Origin: Zingiber officinale
Taxonomy: Eukaryota; Streptophyta; Magnoliopsida; Zingiberales; Zingiberaceae
Direction: 5' to 3'
NCBI RefSeq assembly: GCF_018446385.1
Contig: NC_055990.1
Span: 139,078,996-139,142,995, forward strand
Length of the DNA: 64,000 nt
In this document: piece by piece, positions 1-11,008 of the stretch
Position numbering within the stretch: position 1 is the stretch's first letter
How the letters are laid out: each line of letters begins with the position of its first letter
The notes under the pieces: model-generated
What the model saw: only the letters and a program-made list of their open reading frames with translations
What the model was told of the DNA's origin: nothing
Databases searched by the model: none
Position numbers and translations under genes: made by a program

Positions 1-2373
1 GTTCGCCAGCTCGGTACATATCCAAGTTGCTCTTATGGGTGGTAGCCTCAGCGCGGACTGCAGATAAGTCATTCTGGCCCTGAGTTATTGTTTCCTGGGC
101 CTTCATGAGATCTGCCTGTAAAGACTGAAGAGTAGCCTGGCAGGTTTCCCATTGGGATTTCATGGTCGCTTCCTGGGCAGCGGAGGCACGAGCCTGAGCC
201 TAAGCGTCGGCTAATCTCATTTGCAGAAGCTCCTGGCTTTGTTGCAATGATTTCAACTCAGCTGACTGGGAGATCAACTCTGCCTCTCTGCTTTCTAACT
301 CAGCAACTGCCGCGCGACGGCGTTCAGTTTCAGAGGCCAACAGGGACTCACTTGTCTTTAAGGCCGCCTCCAATTTTTGTATCTTGTCAAAGGCAGCATG
401 GGAGATGGCTGGGGCAGAAGTGGCAGACTCCCTAACGGCCCACAGGTAAGCATCCAGATCCCCGAGTAGGGGCTCATGAGGAACTAAGGAAGCTATCGGA
501 GGCTCTAGTTCTTTGAGGCGGGCCTTAAGTGCCACATTTTCTCGCTGTAGCTCGGCTGCATGTTGAACGACACTCAAGCCCACGGAACAGGTCTGCAAAC
601 AACCATAGGAAGGGAAAAAGGTCACAAATACATATTAACAATTAAGAGGAGAAAAGGAGCTTATCGATACTAGGCAACGGGCAACCTGGTCAAGACCCTC
701 TACAGGAGGGCTGCTCCTCCAAAGTTGGCAGTTGGCAGATCGCCAGGAGATGGCCAAGTCTCCGTGTAAGTCAACCCTACCAAGGATGGAAGATGTGGCA
801 GTAGTAGATACATGGGCAAGATCGATCTCTGAAGGAAGTCTCCAGGAGGCTTCGAAGGCGAGTTCCGGGGGAGGCAATTCTTGGGTCGGTGCAGCAGAGC
901 ATGTAGGCATAGCAGGAGGGGAAGCTAAGGGAGTCATCGAGCCCCTTGACTGGTCTTCAGAAGCGGCCGAAGGCTGGTCAGGTAATAGACTATGGATCGA
1001 CGCTGGAACTATTACGTCCAGTGGCTGAGCTGCGATTTCCAGTTCGGAGTCCCTCTCCTGGGGAAAACTTATATCCAAGGACCGAGAATGAGAAGAGATA
1101 ACAGCCACCCGCTGACGGCGACGGGGGAGGTGGAGATGTTGGAGTGGCAGGTGTCACCCTTTTGCTCTTGCGCACCAGGCGCAATTTCATAGAGGGAGGG
1201 GGAGTAGGCGCTCGTTCTGTCGGAGGTGGCTCAGTCGAAGGTCGATCAGAGGAGGGGATCTGGGTTGGCTCTGTAGGTCCATGGGCGAGCGGCGCAGCAG
1301 GTGTTGGGGTGGTTGCAGGATCGGAGGTTTAAGGTTGGGTTGGTAGTAGACCGGTGGAAGCAGAGGGGTCAGAAGATAGGCCTTGCGTCAACTCTTCATT
1401 AAGAGCCTGCAGAACGGCAATCGATGGTTGTTCCTGGCTGGAAAAGGAGCAAAGTATGGCGGCCACTACAGAATTAAAAGGGAAAAAGCACCTCAATTAG
1501 TGAAGAACTTCAAAGAAGAAGCAGTAGCTTACCAAAGGGAGCACCGATTTCTGCAAAAATAGGGCTGAGACCAAAAGAGTATAGAATGTCTTCCATCATT
1601 AACACAGACAAGCGAACAATAACGCCGGTGAGCTTGGCCGAGGCCTCAGAGCAGACAGGTTCATGAGCATGTGAAGGGAAGTTAGGAGGAAGACTGGAGC
1701 GCCATTGGGAAAACCCGACTAAGGGGAAAGGAAGCTTAAGGAAGAAAAAGCGAGATTTCCAGCCCTTATTAGAGGAGGGCAGGTCATTAAAAAATTTATA
1801 GCCCGGTTTGGCTTGAACGTTGAATACCCCTGGCTCGGCGCGCCTGAAAGAGTAGAAATGGTGGAACAGCTGAACGGTTAAGGGAATTTGATATATGCGA
1901 CATAAGATGACAGTGCCGCATACGGCTCAGAATACGTTAGAGGCAAACTGAGAGATACTAATACCGAAGTACTGACTCAACTCAGAAAGAAAAGGGTGTA
2001 AAGGAAAATGAAGACCTCCTAAGATTTGATCCCTGAAGATAATGATAAAGCCTTCAGGGGGAGAAGAAGGATGTTCGTCCAGCCCAGGGAGACGAAACTC
2101 GTATTCCGAACCCAGCTCCAAGTTGGATTGAAGCGAAGACAAGTCATGATGGTCTAAGTCAGAAATGTAGTATGAGTACCAGAAGATTTCCTTACTATCC
2201 ATGTTTAGGGGGAGCAAGCAAGCGAAGGGGCCAGAAACAAGGGAGGTCACAGGTCGGGAGTAAGTAGGAAGCCAGAAGGTCGCACTGCCAGAGACGGCCA
2301 AGAACGAAGAGAAGGGGATAGCGAAGCACCAAAGTGAAAGCGGCGGACTACCTTTAGGGTTTATAAAGCTCAT
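1..2373 (-). pseudogene. Broken gypsy-type transposase-domain gene with C-terminal coiled coil, running off the left edge
   Basis: Reading on the minus strand from an ATG at 2373, the first exon encodes a domain like the plant 'putative gypsy-type transposase' family (PF04195-like), with the hallmark FIIIFRDQILGGLHFPLHPF followed by ELSQYFGIS. Such genes are usually carried by LTR elements. An in-frame TGA at about 1927-1929 interrupts it where relatives have a sense codon; reading then continues in the same frame (LTVQLFHHFYSFRRAEPG, then SSNKGWKSRFFFLKLP) to 1533. A 67-bp intron with GT/AG ends lies at 1466-1532. Exon 2 has a TAA near 1330 and a frame change near 1100, and is Pro/Ser-rich to about 690. 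A second intron probably ends with the acceptor at 593-594. Exon 3 (592 to the edge) is a long Ala/Glu/Gln coiled coil with another stop near 198. Biochemical activity of these proteins is unknown. At least two stops and one frameshift make this a pseudogene. Confidence 0.7.
1466..1532 (-). other. Predicted 67-bp intron in the transposase-domain pseudogene
   Basis: On the minus strand the donor reads GGT/GTAAG-like at 1532 and the acceptor CTGTAG ends at 1466, after a pyrimidine-rich stretch. Coding character (VAAILCSFSS on the far side) resumes directly after the acceptor. Inferred from splice motifs and reading-frame continuity only. Confidence 0.55.
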
Positions 2374-2989
2374 TCATTCTTAGGAAATATCGAAAGCTGA
2401 GCCGAGTATCTTTTTGGGTATACACCCAAGCGCCGCCCGATAGAAGGTGTGTACAGAAAAGGGTCAAAAAGCTGGTGTCAAGAGGCGTAAGCAGTAAAGG
2501 CGTTGGACAGGTGTCATTACGAGAGGAAGTGCATTAATGATTGACATGACAAGGAAATCATGAAGTAGGATAGGCGCATGGAAGGTCTTTATTCACAGAA
2601 AAGCCCGCCCAAAGACAAAAGAAAGCAGATGTTTCGTAGGGAAGAGCCAAGAATAAGCGGGAAGCTTCGTAGAGCTGCCAAGCCTATGTGACTTTAAAGA
2701 GGTTGGGAAGGCATGATCAAGTCAGCAGGAGCGGTTCGCAGGTCAGGAAATAGTGAGTAGGCCTGTGCAGGTGTTCCTTGCTCAGACTATCTAACCAAGC
2801 TTACCACAAGAGCCGCTGGGTCGCCGTAGCTCAAGGGTCAAGTAAGGTTTACGTACTTCTTGCTTTATTATTAGCCCTATACCATACATACCGTGAGTAC
2901 AGGGAGAGGGCGGTTGGTGCGAGTTAGCCCAAGGCTAGTAATAACGACTAGGTCAACATGAGGCAGGACGGACGAAGCCGGGAAAGACC
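2374..2989. other. No gene recognised; upstream flank of the minus-strand pseudogene
   Basis: Moderately GC-rich DNA without a convincing reading frame on either strand. It could be the 5' untranslated or LTR part of the element that carries the 1-2373 pseudogene, but no PBS or LTR boundary was found. Confidence 0.5.
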
Positions 2990-3183
2990 AGCTTACCTAT
3001 TGCTATACCTCCCCCATTTGGGGCCAAGCCATCGCCATCGGTCTCGGACTGGAGTTTTATTACTGGTCTCGGACCAGCGCCATCGCCACCGGTCTCGGAT
3101 CGGAGTATTATTACTGGTCTCAGGTCTCGGACCAACGCCATCGCCACTGGTCTTGGACCGGAGTTTTCCAGACTCTCGCCTCA
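2990..3183. repeat. Short degenerate repeats leading into the minisatellite
   Basis: Three diverged copies of a block of roughly 50-57 bp built around CGCCATCGCCAYYGGTCT and GGAGTWTTATTACTGGTCTC. They precede the 132-bp array directly and share its style of short dyads (GGTCTCGGACC is a near-palindrome). Confidence 0.6.
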
Positions 3184-5058
3184 GTGCGAGTTATAACTGA
3201 GCTCTACTTTCACGCCCAACGACCTTTCAGGTCGCCTCCCATGCGAGAATCAAAAGTGAGCCCTATGCTCACGCCCAACGACCTTTCAGGTCGGTTGTCC
3301 CAGACTCTCACTTCAGTGCGAGTTATAAGTGAGCTCTGCTCTCACGCCCAACGACCTTTCAGGTCGGCTCCCATGCGAGAATCAAAAGTGAGCCCTGTGC
3401 TCACGCCCAACGATCTTTCAGGTCGGTTGTCCCAGACTCTCGCCTCAGTGCGAGTTAAAAGTGAGCTCTGCCCTCACGCCCAACGACCTTTCAGGTCGGC
3501 TCCCATGCAAGAATCAAAAGTGAGCCCTATGCTCACGCCCAACGACCTTTCAGGTCGGTTGTCCCAGACTCTCGCCTAAGTGCGAGTTATAAGTGAGCTC
3601 TGCCCTCACGCCCAACGACCTTTCAGGTCGGCTCCCATGCGAGAATCAAAAGTGAGCCCTATGCTCACGCCCAACGACCATTTTGTCCCGACCTCTCGCC
3701 TCGGTGCGAGTTATAAGTGAGCTCTGCTCTCACGCCCAACGACCTTTCAGGTTGGCTCCCATGCGAGAATCAAAGTGAGCTCTGCTCACGCCCAACGACC
3801 TTCGGTCGGTTGTCCCGACCTCTCGCCTCGGTGCAAGTTATAAGTGAGCTCGCCCTCACAACCACTTCCAGGTCGGCTCCCATGCAAGAATCAAAAGTGA
3901 GCCCTGTGCTCACGCCCAACGACCTTTCAGGTCGGTTGTCCCAGACTCTCACCTCAGTGCGAGTTATAAGTGAGCTCTGCTCTAACGCCCAACGACCTTT
4001 CAGGTCGGCTCCCATGCGAGAATCAAAAGTGAGCCCTGTGTTCACGCCCAACGACCTTTCAGGTTGGTTGTCCCAGACTCTTGCCCCAGTGCGAGTTATA
4101 AGTGAGCTTTGCTCTTACGACCAACAACCTTTCAGGTCAGCTCCCATGCGAGAATCAAAAGTGAGCCCTGTGTTCACGCCCAACGACCTTTCAGGTCGGT
4201 TGTCCCAGACTCTCGCCCCAGTACGAGTTATAAGTGAGCTTTGCTCTCACGCCCAACGACCTTTCAGGTCGGTTGTCCCAGACTCTCGCCCCAGTACGAG
4301 TTATAAGTGAGCTTTGCTCTCACGCCCAACGACCTTTCAGGTCGGCTCCCATGCGAGAATCAAAAGTGAGCCCTATGCTCATGCCCAACGATCTTTCAGG
4401 TCGGTTGTCCCAGACTCTCGCCTCAGTGCGAGTTATAAGTGAGCTCTGCCCTCACGCCCAACGACCTTTCAGGTCGACTCCCATGCGAGAATCAAAAGTG
4501 AGCCCTATGCTTACGCCCAACGACCTTTCAGGTCGGTTATCCCAGACTCTCGCCTCAGTGCAAGTTATAAGTGAGCTCTGTTCTCACGCCCAACTACCTT
4601 TCAAGTCGGCTCCCATGCGAGAATCAAAAGTGAGCCCTGTGCTCACGCCCAACGACCTTTCAGGTCGGTTGCCCCAGACTCTCGCCGCAGTGTGAGTTAT
4701 AAGTGAGCTCTGCCCTCACGCCCAACGACCTTTCAGGTCGGCTCCCATTCGAGAATCAAAAGTGAGCCCTGTGCTCACGCCTAATGACCTTTCAGGTCAG
4801 TTGTCCCAAACTCTCGCCTCAGTGCGAGTTATAAGTGAGCTCTGCTCTCACGCCCAACGACCTTTCAGGTCAGCTCCCATGCGATAATCAAAACTGAGCC
4901 CTGTGTTCACGCCCAATGACCTTTCAGGTCGGTTGTCCCAGACTCTCGCCCCAGTGCGAGTTATAAGTGAGATTTGCTCTCACGACCAATGACCTTTCAG
5001 GTCAGCTCCCATGCGAGAATCAAAAGTGAGCCCTGTGTTCAGCTCCCATGCGAGAATC
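3184..5058 (+). repeat. Hairpin-rich minisatellite, 132-bp unit, about 14 copies
   Basis: The phrase GTGCGAGTTATAA recurs at 3184, 3316 and 3448, giving a 132-bp period; each unit contains CACGCCCAACGACC twice, 59 and 73 bp apart. Later copies vary, including a doubled 73-bp block near 4200-4330. Since 132 is divisible by 3, long frames of a 44-residue repeat stay open (3184-3579, 3717-4310, 4234-4695), but they start and stop inside the array and look like a by-product. Each unit strings together small dyads: CTCGC/GCGAG, GTGAG/CTCAC, CGACCT/AGGTCG (twice) and GTGAGC/GCTCAC. Confidence 0.9.
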
Positions 5059-6088
5059 ATTAGTTGGTCAAGGTTGACTGGATACTAGACAGCGGAAAGT
5101 TCCAACAGGTCACAGATGACTAACTGAATGTTGGGCAATAGAAGTCCTAGTAGGTTGAAGTCAATCAGATACCAGGCAAGATGCTATTTCAACCTCTAAA
5201 AGGTTGAAATTAGGGTTAGTAATCGATTGCCAAAGAGTGGATTGACTTAATCAATTGAGCAGTGCCAATTAATCAGAGTGATCAATTGGCAGGAGTCAGG
5301 AGATGCAATTCAAACAGAAGATGTTCGAATCAATTAGGAAAATTAACTAATGGATTGAGACATGTTTTAATCGATTACGTTGATTACCTAATTGATTGGG
5401 AGTTGTTTTCACGAAAAATAATAGAGTTTGGAATCGATTGGTAAATCAATTACCTTAAGGCCAATCTATTGGGGTCTTTTTTTTATGAGAGCACATAATG
5501 CTATGGAATCAATTCAACAATCGATTAGAGGTTAGCTAATTAATTAGTATGACTTACCAATTGATTATACATTCAAGAAAAGTCATTATATAGGTAGAAC
5601 AGTCAAATTATGACGTGGCAATCAATTGGAAAAAAAGGCTAATCGATTAGGAGGTGAAAATTAGCTCGAGGAGAATCCATATAAAGGGAGTTCATACAGA
5701 TTTCCACACCCCAATTCTTGAAGGGTTAAGAAAGAAGTGTTGTTGCATTTTCAACTAAACAAAAGACAACTCAAGGAATAAGAAAGCGTCCAAAGCAAAA
5801 TTCATGTAAAGTTGTATATTCATTGTATTCTCTTTCATTTCTTATATTTCTTGTGCTCAAGATTGTATGAGGTTTCTCCACCTCCGGAGGAATTCCGATA
5901 AAGAGATTTTCATAGTAAATATTGTGAGAGAGAGCCGGATCATTCAATTAGTTACCTCAAGAAGGTGACTAAGTAAATCAAAGACGTTAACTTTGTGGAG
6001 TCTTCGTTTCAATTTTCTACTATAAATCATCTTCAAAGAAGCGAACGAAGCTATTCACCCCTTCTAACTCTCTACATGTCCTAATAAG
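5059..6088 (+). mobile_element. Degraded copia-type LTR (plus orientation)
   Basis: The stretch opens TTGGTCAAGGTTGACTGG and ends near a 'gaagctattcacccct' phrase, with 'gtgagagagagccggatca' and 'gttacctcaagaaggtgact' just before. These are stock phrases of monocot Ty1/copia LTRs (recognised from general familiarity, not a search). A TATA-like 'tatataggt' lies near 5588 and 'atccatataaagggag' near 5676. No PBS, internal domain or partner LTR follows, so it is a solo or truncated LTR. Its first 600 bp are crowded with AATCGATT/AATCAATT motifs. Confidence 0.5.
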
Positions 6089-6300
6089 AAGTGGGATGAA
6101 CTCCATATGTCACAAGGGTTTAAATCTCACCCAAGGCACATTACACTTGGAAAGTTTAAAAAACTTATGATGTCGGACTGCCCGCACATGCCTATCTGCC
6201 CTTCTCGATTTATCCTCGTAAGAAATGGGAAACTCCCGTGGAGTCGAATTAGTCATCTCTAGGATTAATCGGACCATAAAAGCTAAAAATACCTAGATTA
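6089..6300 (+). repeat. Degenerate SINE-like dispersed repeat
   Basis: The phrase around 6228-6300 (aactcccgtggagtcgaatt, agtcatctctaggattaatc, ggaccataaaagct) reappears, diverged and inverted, at about 15480-15620. Dispersed copies with this tail resemble tRNA-derived SINEs of monocots, but Pol III boxes are not convincing here. Confidence 0.35.
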
Positions 6301-6527
6301 TATAAAAAAAAAAGTAGAACATCTTCATTTTAGACAAATTTAATATCAAATGAGTATACATTATTACTAGATTCATTCCTTTCTCTCTTCTCTATGAATT
6401 GAAGATGAATATTATAACGAACATAAATTATTTTATATTAACTAATATCTAATTTATATTTATGGATAGCTAAAACAGTCGTATGCCTCTTGAAATATTT
6501 AATTCTCGTAATAATTTCAACAACTAA

Positions 6528-7703
6528 GGGGGCGTTTGGTTTAGGGAAATAGGAGTGGGGAATGAGAATGAGAATCATTGATTACTATTGTTAATGTTTG
6601 GATTATGGGAATAGGAATACAAATAAGGGAATGAATCATTGAAATTGGGTAATAGCTCATTCCCATGTACCTCCCCTTCAATGAGTCATTACCCCATTTT
6701 CATCAATCAAAATATTCCCTTATTCCAAAAATACCCTTGACCTAAAATTAAAATTTTCTCCCTTAATATCAAATATCAAAATATATTTATTTTTTTTCTT
6801 TCGTATCACTTTTCTCTCCTTGTTCTCTCTCATCATATTTTCTCTCTCATCATGTTTTCTCTCTCGTCATTTTATCACACACTTTCTCTCTCCTTAATTT
6901 CTCCTATCATACTCTTTTTTTCTCATTACACTTTCTCTCTCATCATACTTTCTCTCTTCTCAATCTCTTCCATCGCACTCTCTTCCTTTTTTTTTCTCAT
7001 CATACTTTTTCTCTCATCATACTTTCTCACTCCTCAATCTCTCCCATCACACTCTCTTTTCTCTTTTTTTGTTATCACACTTTCACTCTCATCACATTTT
7101 CTCTCTCCTCAATCTCTCTTGTCACACTTCCTCCTTTTTTTCCTCAACACACTTTCTCTCTCATCATACTTTCTCTCTCCTCAATCTCTCCCATCACACT
7201 CACTGTTCTCTTTTTTTCTCATCACACTTTCTCTCTCATCTTACTTTCTCTCTCACCGTACTTTCTCTCTCCTCAATCTTTCTCATCACACTCTCTCTCC
7301 TCATTTTTTCTCATTATATTTTCTCTCTCTTCATCCTCACCCATCATACTTTCTCTCACATCATATTTTCTCTCTCATCATGTTCTCTACTATCACACTC
7401 TCTTTTCTCATTTTTTTCCATCACACTTTTTCTCTCTTCATACTTTCTCTCTCATCATACTTTCTCTCTCATCATTCTCTTGCATCATATTTTTCTCTCA
7501 CATTCATCTTTCTCTCATATATAATTTTTTCTCTTATTTTTCTTTAAGGGTAAAAAAGGAAATTTTGATTTATTCCGATAGAAAATATGCAACTAACCAA
7601 ACATTGCTTTTAAGAGTGATATTCATGCTCATACCCATTCTCATTCCACAATACAATGATTCTCATTCCGATTCCTATTCCTATGAATGAACCAAACGCC
7701 TCC
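6528..7703. mobile_element. Tourist/Harbinger-like MITE with pyrimidine-rich core
   Basis: The left end GGGGGCGTTTGGTT and right end AACCAAACGCCTCC form terminal inverted repeats, flanked on both sides by TAA (6525-6527 and 7704-7706). That 3-bp TWA duplication and the GTTTGGTT ends are classic for PIF/Harbinger-derived Tourist MITEs. The subterminal parts also mirror each other (GGAATGAGAATGAGAATCA against TGATTCTCATTCC). At 1,176 bp it is long for a MITE because about 740 bp of the core (6800-7545) is a TTTCTCTCTCATCATAC-type pyrimidine repeat. No transposase is encoded. Confidence 0.8.
6805..7545 (+). repeat. Long polypyrimidine repeat (CTTTCTCTCTCATCATA-like)
   Basis: Irregular tandem copies of a 15-20 bp C/T-rich phrase fill the core of the MITE. 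A 231-codon frame across it (6852-7547) is almost only Ser, Leu, Phe and His and is a composition artefact, not a gene. Confidence 0.85.
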
Positions 7704-7706
7704 TAA

Positions 7707-9780
7707 TTCTCTATTTAATTATAGTTTATTGGAGAGGTAATATCGTTCATCTTGAGTGACTCAATATCAATCCTATGATAAAATATAGTAATTGTAGTTT
7801 AGATATTATATATGGTCATCAAAAGTTCATCATTTATGGCTAAACTATATGTATATTGATATGCTAATAACTTAAAGTTTTCAAATATATATTGTTATTA
7901 TTAAGTGATATTAAAATTCTTATTGTTGAAAAATTATATAGGTGTCAAATGAATTATATAAATATAATATTGATACTTAATTGATGATTAGTGACTCTAG
8001 ACATCTTTCTATTTTATCTATTATTTTATAAATTAAATGGTAGATGTTATCTAGTTGTATTTGTCTCTGGGTTCTTGTATAGAACAACGTATATATAAAG
8101 GCCCTATTGTGAAAATAAGCTTAATAATGTAGTTTTAAAATTAGCACATATAATAATTTTTTATCTCCCTACCATAAGTAGTGTAAAGTCTTGAGAGACT
8201 TGCTAATTCTGAACACTGAACATGTTCTTCAATTTAACTTTTTTTCTAAGATGACTTTAGTGGAACCGAGTGAGCTAATGATGATTTTAAAAGATTTTTA
8301 TTAATGATAGTTCTTTTCCCTAGCTTCTATATGGAGTTTGTTGGTATCTGACATAATTAGTTATTATATGATAAATTTATAGAATTAATTGAGCAAGACC
8401 GAGGAATTATTCTCTTATATAATGGTTAGTTTTGATTTTTATGATTTATACTTTCCTAATGGTGTGAAGCAGTTGGAGGGAGGACGTTAAAGTGATGGAT
8501 TTTATCTTTTTTACAGTATGTCGAGTTTATTGATACCCTAGGGCTATAGTACAATGGAAGAGTATCCAGTTGTCATCCAGATATTCATGGTTTAATTTTT
8601 ATGTATGACGTGTTTATAGATATTTTTTTTCTTCAAATGGGACGTGTAATTAGAGATACTTGACTTTTGGGCTACTCACCGCAAGCGCTTCCTGATTTAT
8701 TTTAACGGCCGATAATAAATTTCTATGGAGTCAGATCAATCGTCCTAGTTCAATATTATCTAACCTAGTAAATCATCTAAATTATAAATTTTTTTACCCC
8801 CAATAAAATTTGCAATAAAAAAATACTAAATTCATCATCTCATATTCAATGTTACCTCAGTGGGTTATATCGAATTTATTGATGTTAAAACATCATTAAA
8901 TTAATGCAATGTGTTTCACAAACTATTTAGAACAATATTGAATATTCTTGCTCTGACACCTCTTAGTCCTATTAAAATTGACACCATTATTTATAACCAC
9001 ATACTTATATGTCCTTATCTCCACGCACTACACTATTCATTAGGTGATATACGGAAAATATATCATAATATTCTATAATTACATCAAATGGATAATTGAT
9101 AATGCTCATTCATATTCAACTATCATATATATATATACATTTTTATTTTATTTTTTTTGCATGATAAGATCCAATTATTTATCTCCTCCACTTGTTCTTC
9201 TAGGTACAAATTGATAATTTTATATCTAGTCAGAGGCCGACTATTATGATCAAACTTTTGAATAGTAGACATGATGCTAAATAGTATATTAGGTGAATTT
9301 AATTGAAATGATTTTTTTCTGATAACCTTATCAAACATAATTTACTTGATAACCTTATCCAGGGACTGATTTAGAAATTAAAAATTGGGAGGAGCTTGAA
9401 TTTAACAAGGGGTGGGCTAGGTTGGATTTTGGGTGTGGACGGGATGAGTTTTCGTAGGGTAACTGTCTCTGCCATTTAGCTCTCCTATCATGTCTTATTG
9501 AATTTCATTTCATATGGTAATCAAATTTTTTTTTTTTTGAGTTAATACATAAATTACAAAAAAAAAAACTTTTAATTTGTACATTTTTTTTTTCTATTTC
9601 ATGTCAACTCTTTAACATCAATTTTAACACACACTCTGCAAACACTATGTTTAAAAAATAAAACAAAACAAAATATTGGAACAAGGTTGAAAAAAAAAAT
9701 GCAAATATTGTAATTTCCTTTATGTTCTTGGTAGGATTTCTTTTGTGTGAAATTGTTTTATTTCCTTTCCCTGTAAAGGT
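7707..9780. other. AT-rich intergenic DNA, no gene seen
   Basis: About 2 kb of AT-rich DNA with only short chance frames. A degenerate tRNA-like SINE may lie at about 8535-8770 (a 'ggctatagtacaatgg' A-box-like start followed by 'agagtatccagttgtcatcc'). Nothing else is supported. Confidence 0.6.
8535..8770 (+). repeat. Possible decayed tRNA-derived SINE
   Basis: The start resembles a tRNA-related SINE head (gggctatagtacaatgg, then gttgtcatccagat), followed by a body phrase of the type 'ggccgataataaatttctat'. The expected B box has decayed to GGTTTAATTT. Low confidence without a repeat library. Confidence 0.25.
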
Positions 9781-10180
9781 GGATCAAACAAGAGGAGGTA
9801 CGTGCGAGGAGCAGCTCATATCATGTGAGAATTACAGAGACATTTCGTCGAACAGGGGGACAGCCGAGCGCCCACCTTCATGACATGCCGTACGAGCCTA
9901 CCCGCCGCGGGCGCCCACATCCCCTCGGGACCTGCACCAGTGCATTTACACTCGCAGTCGCCCAAACGCGCGAATCCGTTTCCTCTCCTTTCCATTTACC
10001 TTCTCCCGTCTCCACCATCGCCGAAGAGCAGCGGCTAGTGATCATCCATGGGGGACCTCCATTAATGCCACCATTATTGAACGCAGACGCGCCTCGTAAT
10101 TGTTGGGTTCACAGAGGACAGCAACCGTATAGTTGTCGATCCGCCACTGGCCGCCGGATGAAGACGCACTGTGCCACTCT

Positions 10181-10257
10181 ACGTGGCTCGGGCCCTCCCT
10201 TTACGACGCGTGCATGATTGCTTCCTGCTGTAAGCTCGCGCTCATCGTGTTATAAAT
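10181..10257 (+). promoter_or_regulatory. Core promoter of the S40-like gene: ACGTGG element and TATA box
   Basis: TATAAAT lies at 10251-10257, 49 bp before the ATG at 10306, so transcription probably starts about 10283 with a very short leader. An ACGTGG motif (G-box/ABRE-like core) is at 10181-10186. ACGT elements bind bZIP/NAC-type regulators in plants and would fit a senescence or ABA-responsive gene, but occupancy is inference. Confidence 0.5.
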
Positions 10258-10305
10258 CGCCTTCGCCGTGAAAGCGAGCGCGCTCTGCTCCGAAGGTCGT
10301 GCACG

Positions 10306-10758
10306 ATGACGGCCAAGCCTCGCCGGCACGCCGCCGACCGCCTCTTCGGGACCGGACGCTCGGCCGGGGAGGAGGACCTCCCCGACCTCGACGAGGACGA
10401 GGTGCTATGGTCCGAGGAGGACGTCTGTCGCAGAGGGGCCGATCACCGGCGCTTCAAGTTAGCTGCAGGGGCGCTGTCGTTCGCCTTCGGCGACGGGAGC
10501 TCGCCGGACCGTCGTGCGGCGGCGTCGACGCCGGTGAAGGTCCCAGTTTGGCCCGGGTTCATCAAGATGGCGGCGGCGGTGGCGGTGGAGGGGGAGGAGG
10601 AGGGCGGCGGGTGGGTGCCGCCTCACGAGTACTTGGCGAGGGAGAAGGGGCGGAGTGGATCCACGTCGGTGCTCGAGGGGGCGGGACGGACGCTGAAGGG
10701 TCGCGACGTGATCCGGGTTCGCGACGCGGTTTGGAGTCGGACCGGGTTCTTTGGTTGA
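10306..10758 (+). CDS. Senescence regulator S40 family protein (DUF584)
   Basis: A single-exon 150-residue protein. It shows the S40 layout: an N-terminal segment with ADRLFG (10-15) and an acidic stretch (21-39) ending EVLWSEEDV; KVPVWPGF (78-85), the usual 'vPvniPdW' position; then the family signature VPPHEYLAR (104-112) and GAGRTLKGRD (125-134) with RVRDAVWSRTGF (137-148) at the C-terminus. S40 proteins are small, plant-specific and nuclear, induced in leaf senescence and by pathogen or ABA/SA signals; their molecular activity is unresolved. The start is supported by the TATA box 49 bp upstream and by the N-terminal motif. The frame is intact and strongly GC-rich, as for many commelinid genes. 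Two overlapping GC-rich frames on the same DNA (starts at 10299 and 10798) lack family motifs and were left out. Confidence 0.88.
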   Translation: MTAKPRRHAADRLFGTGRSAGEEDLPDLDEDEVLWSEEDVCRRGADHRRFKLAAGALSFAFGDGSSPDRRAAASTPVKVPVWPGFIKMAAAVAVEGEEEGGGWVPPHEYLAREKGRSGSTSVLEGAGRTLKGRDVIRVRDAVWSRTGFFG

Positions 10759-11008
10759 AACCCGAACCGTAATCTAGCACTCTTATTATCTCATGCATGC
10801 AGCGTCACTTAGATTCTGTACTAGTTTATATATTAGCATTTGAGGGCGAAATGAAATGAATCACTTCGAGTTGAATCATGACTTTGTTTTAAAACAATTG
10901 AAATGAAATGAAAATTCGCACATATTTTATCCATCTTGCCTTCTAACCACTCAAAATCTCTTGTACAAATATTATCCACTGCGAAGGCTGAGCAGCGAGC
11001 ACAAAGCC
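10759..11008. other. Intergenic interval between two plus-strand genes
   Basis: AT-rich 3' flank of the S40-like gene grading into the leader of the next gene. No separate feature seen. Confidence 0.5.

Noticed and set aside
3184..4695. Long repeat-encoded open frames in the minisatellite as a repeat protein gene
   Set aside because: They start and stop within the array, have no promoter or splice signals, and arise because the unit is 132 bp. The same DNA is better explained by hairpin repeats.
3184..5058. CRISPR-like array
   Set aside because: Direct tandem repeats without unique spacers, in a plant nuclear context.
6852..7547. 231-residue Ser/Leu/Phe/His protein resembling a membrane protein
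   Set aside because: Low-complexity translation of a pyrimidine repeat inside a MITE.
9123..9338. 71-residue minus frame in AT-rich DNA
   Set aside because: Chance frame without family resemblance.
10299..10798. Other long frames overlapping the S40-like gene
   Set aside because: GC-rich shadow frames with Gly or Pro runs; only the 10306 frame carries the family motifs.
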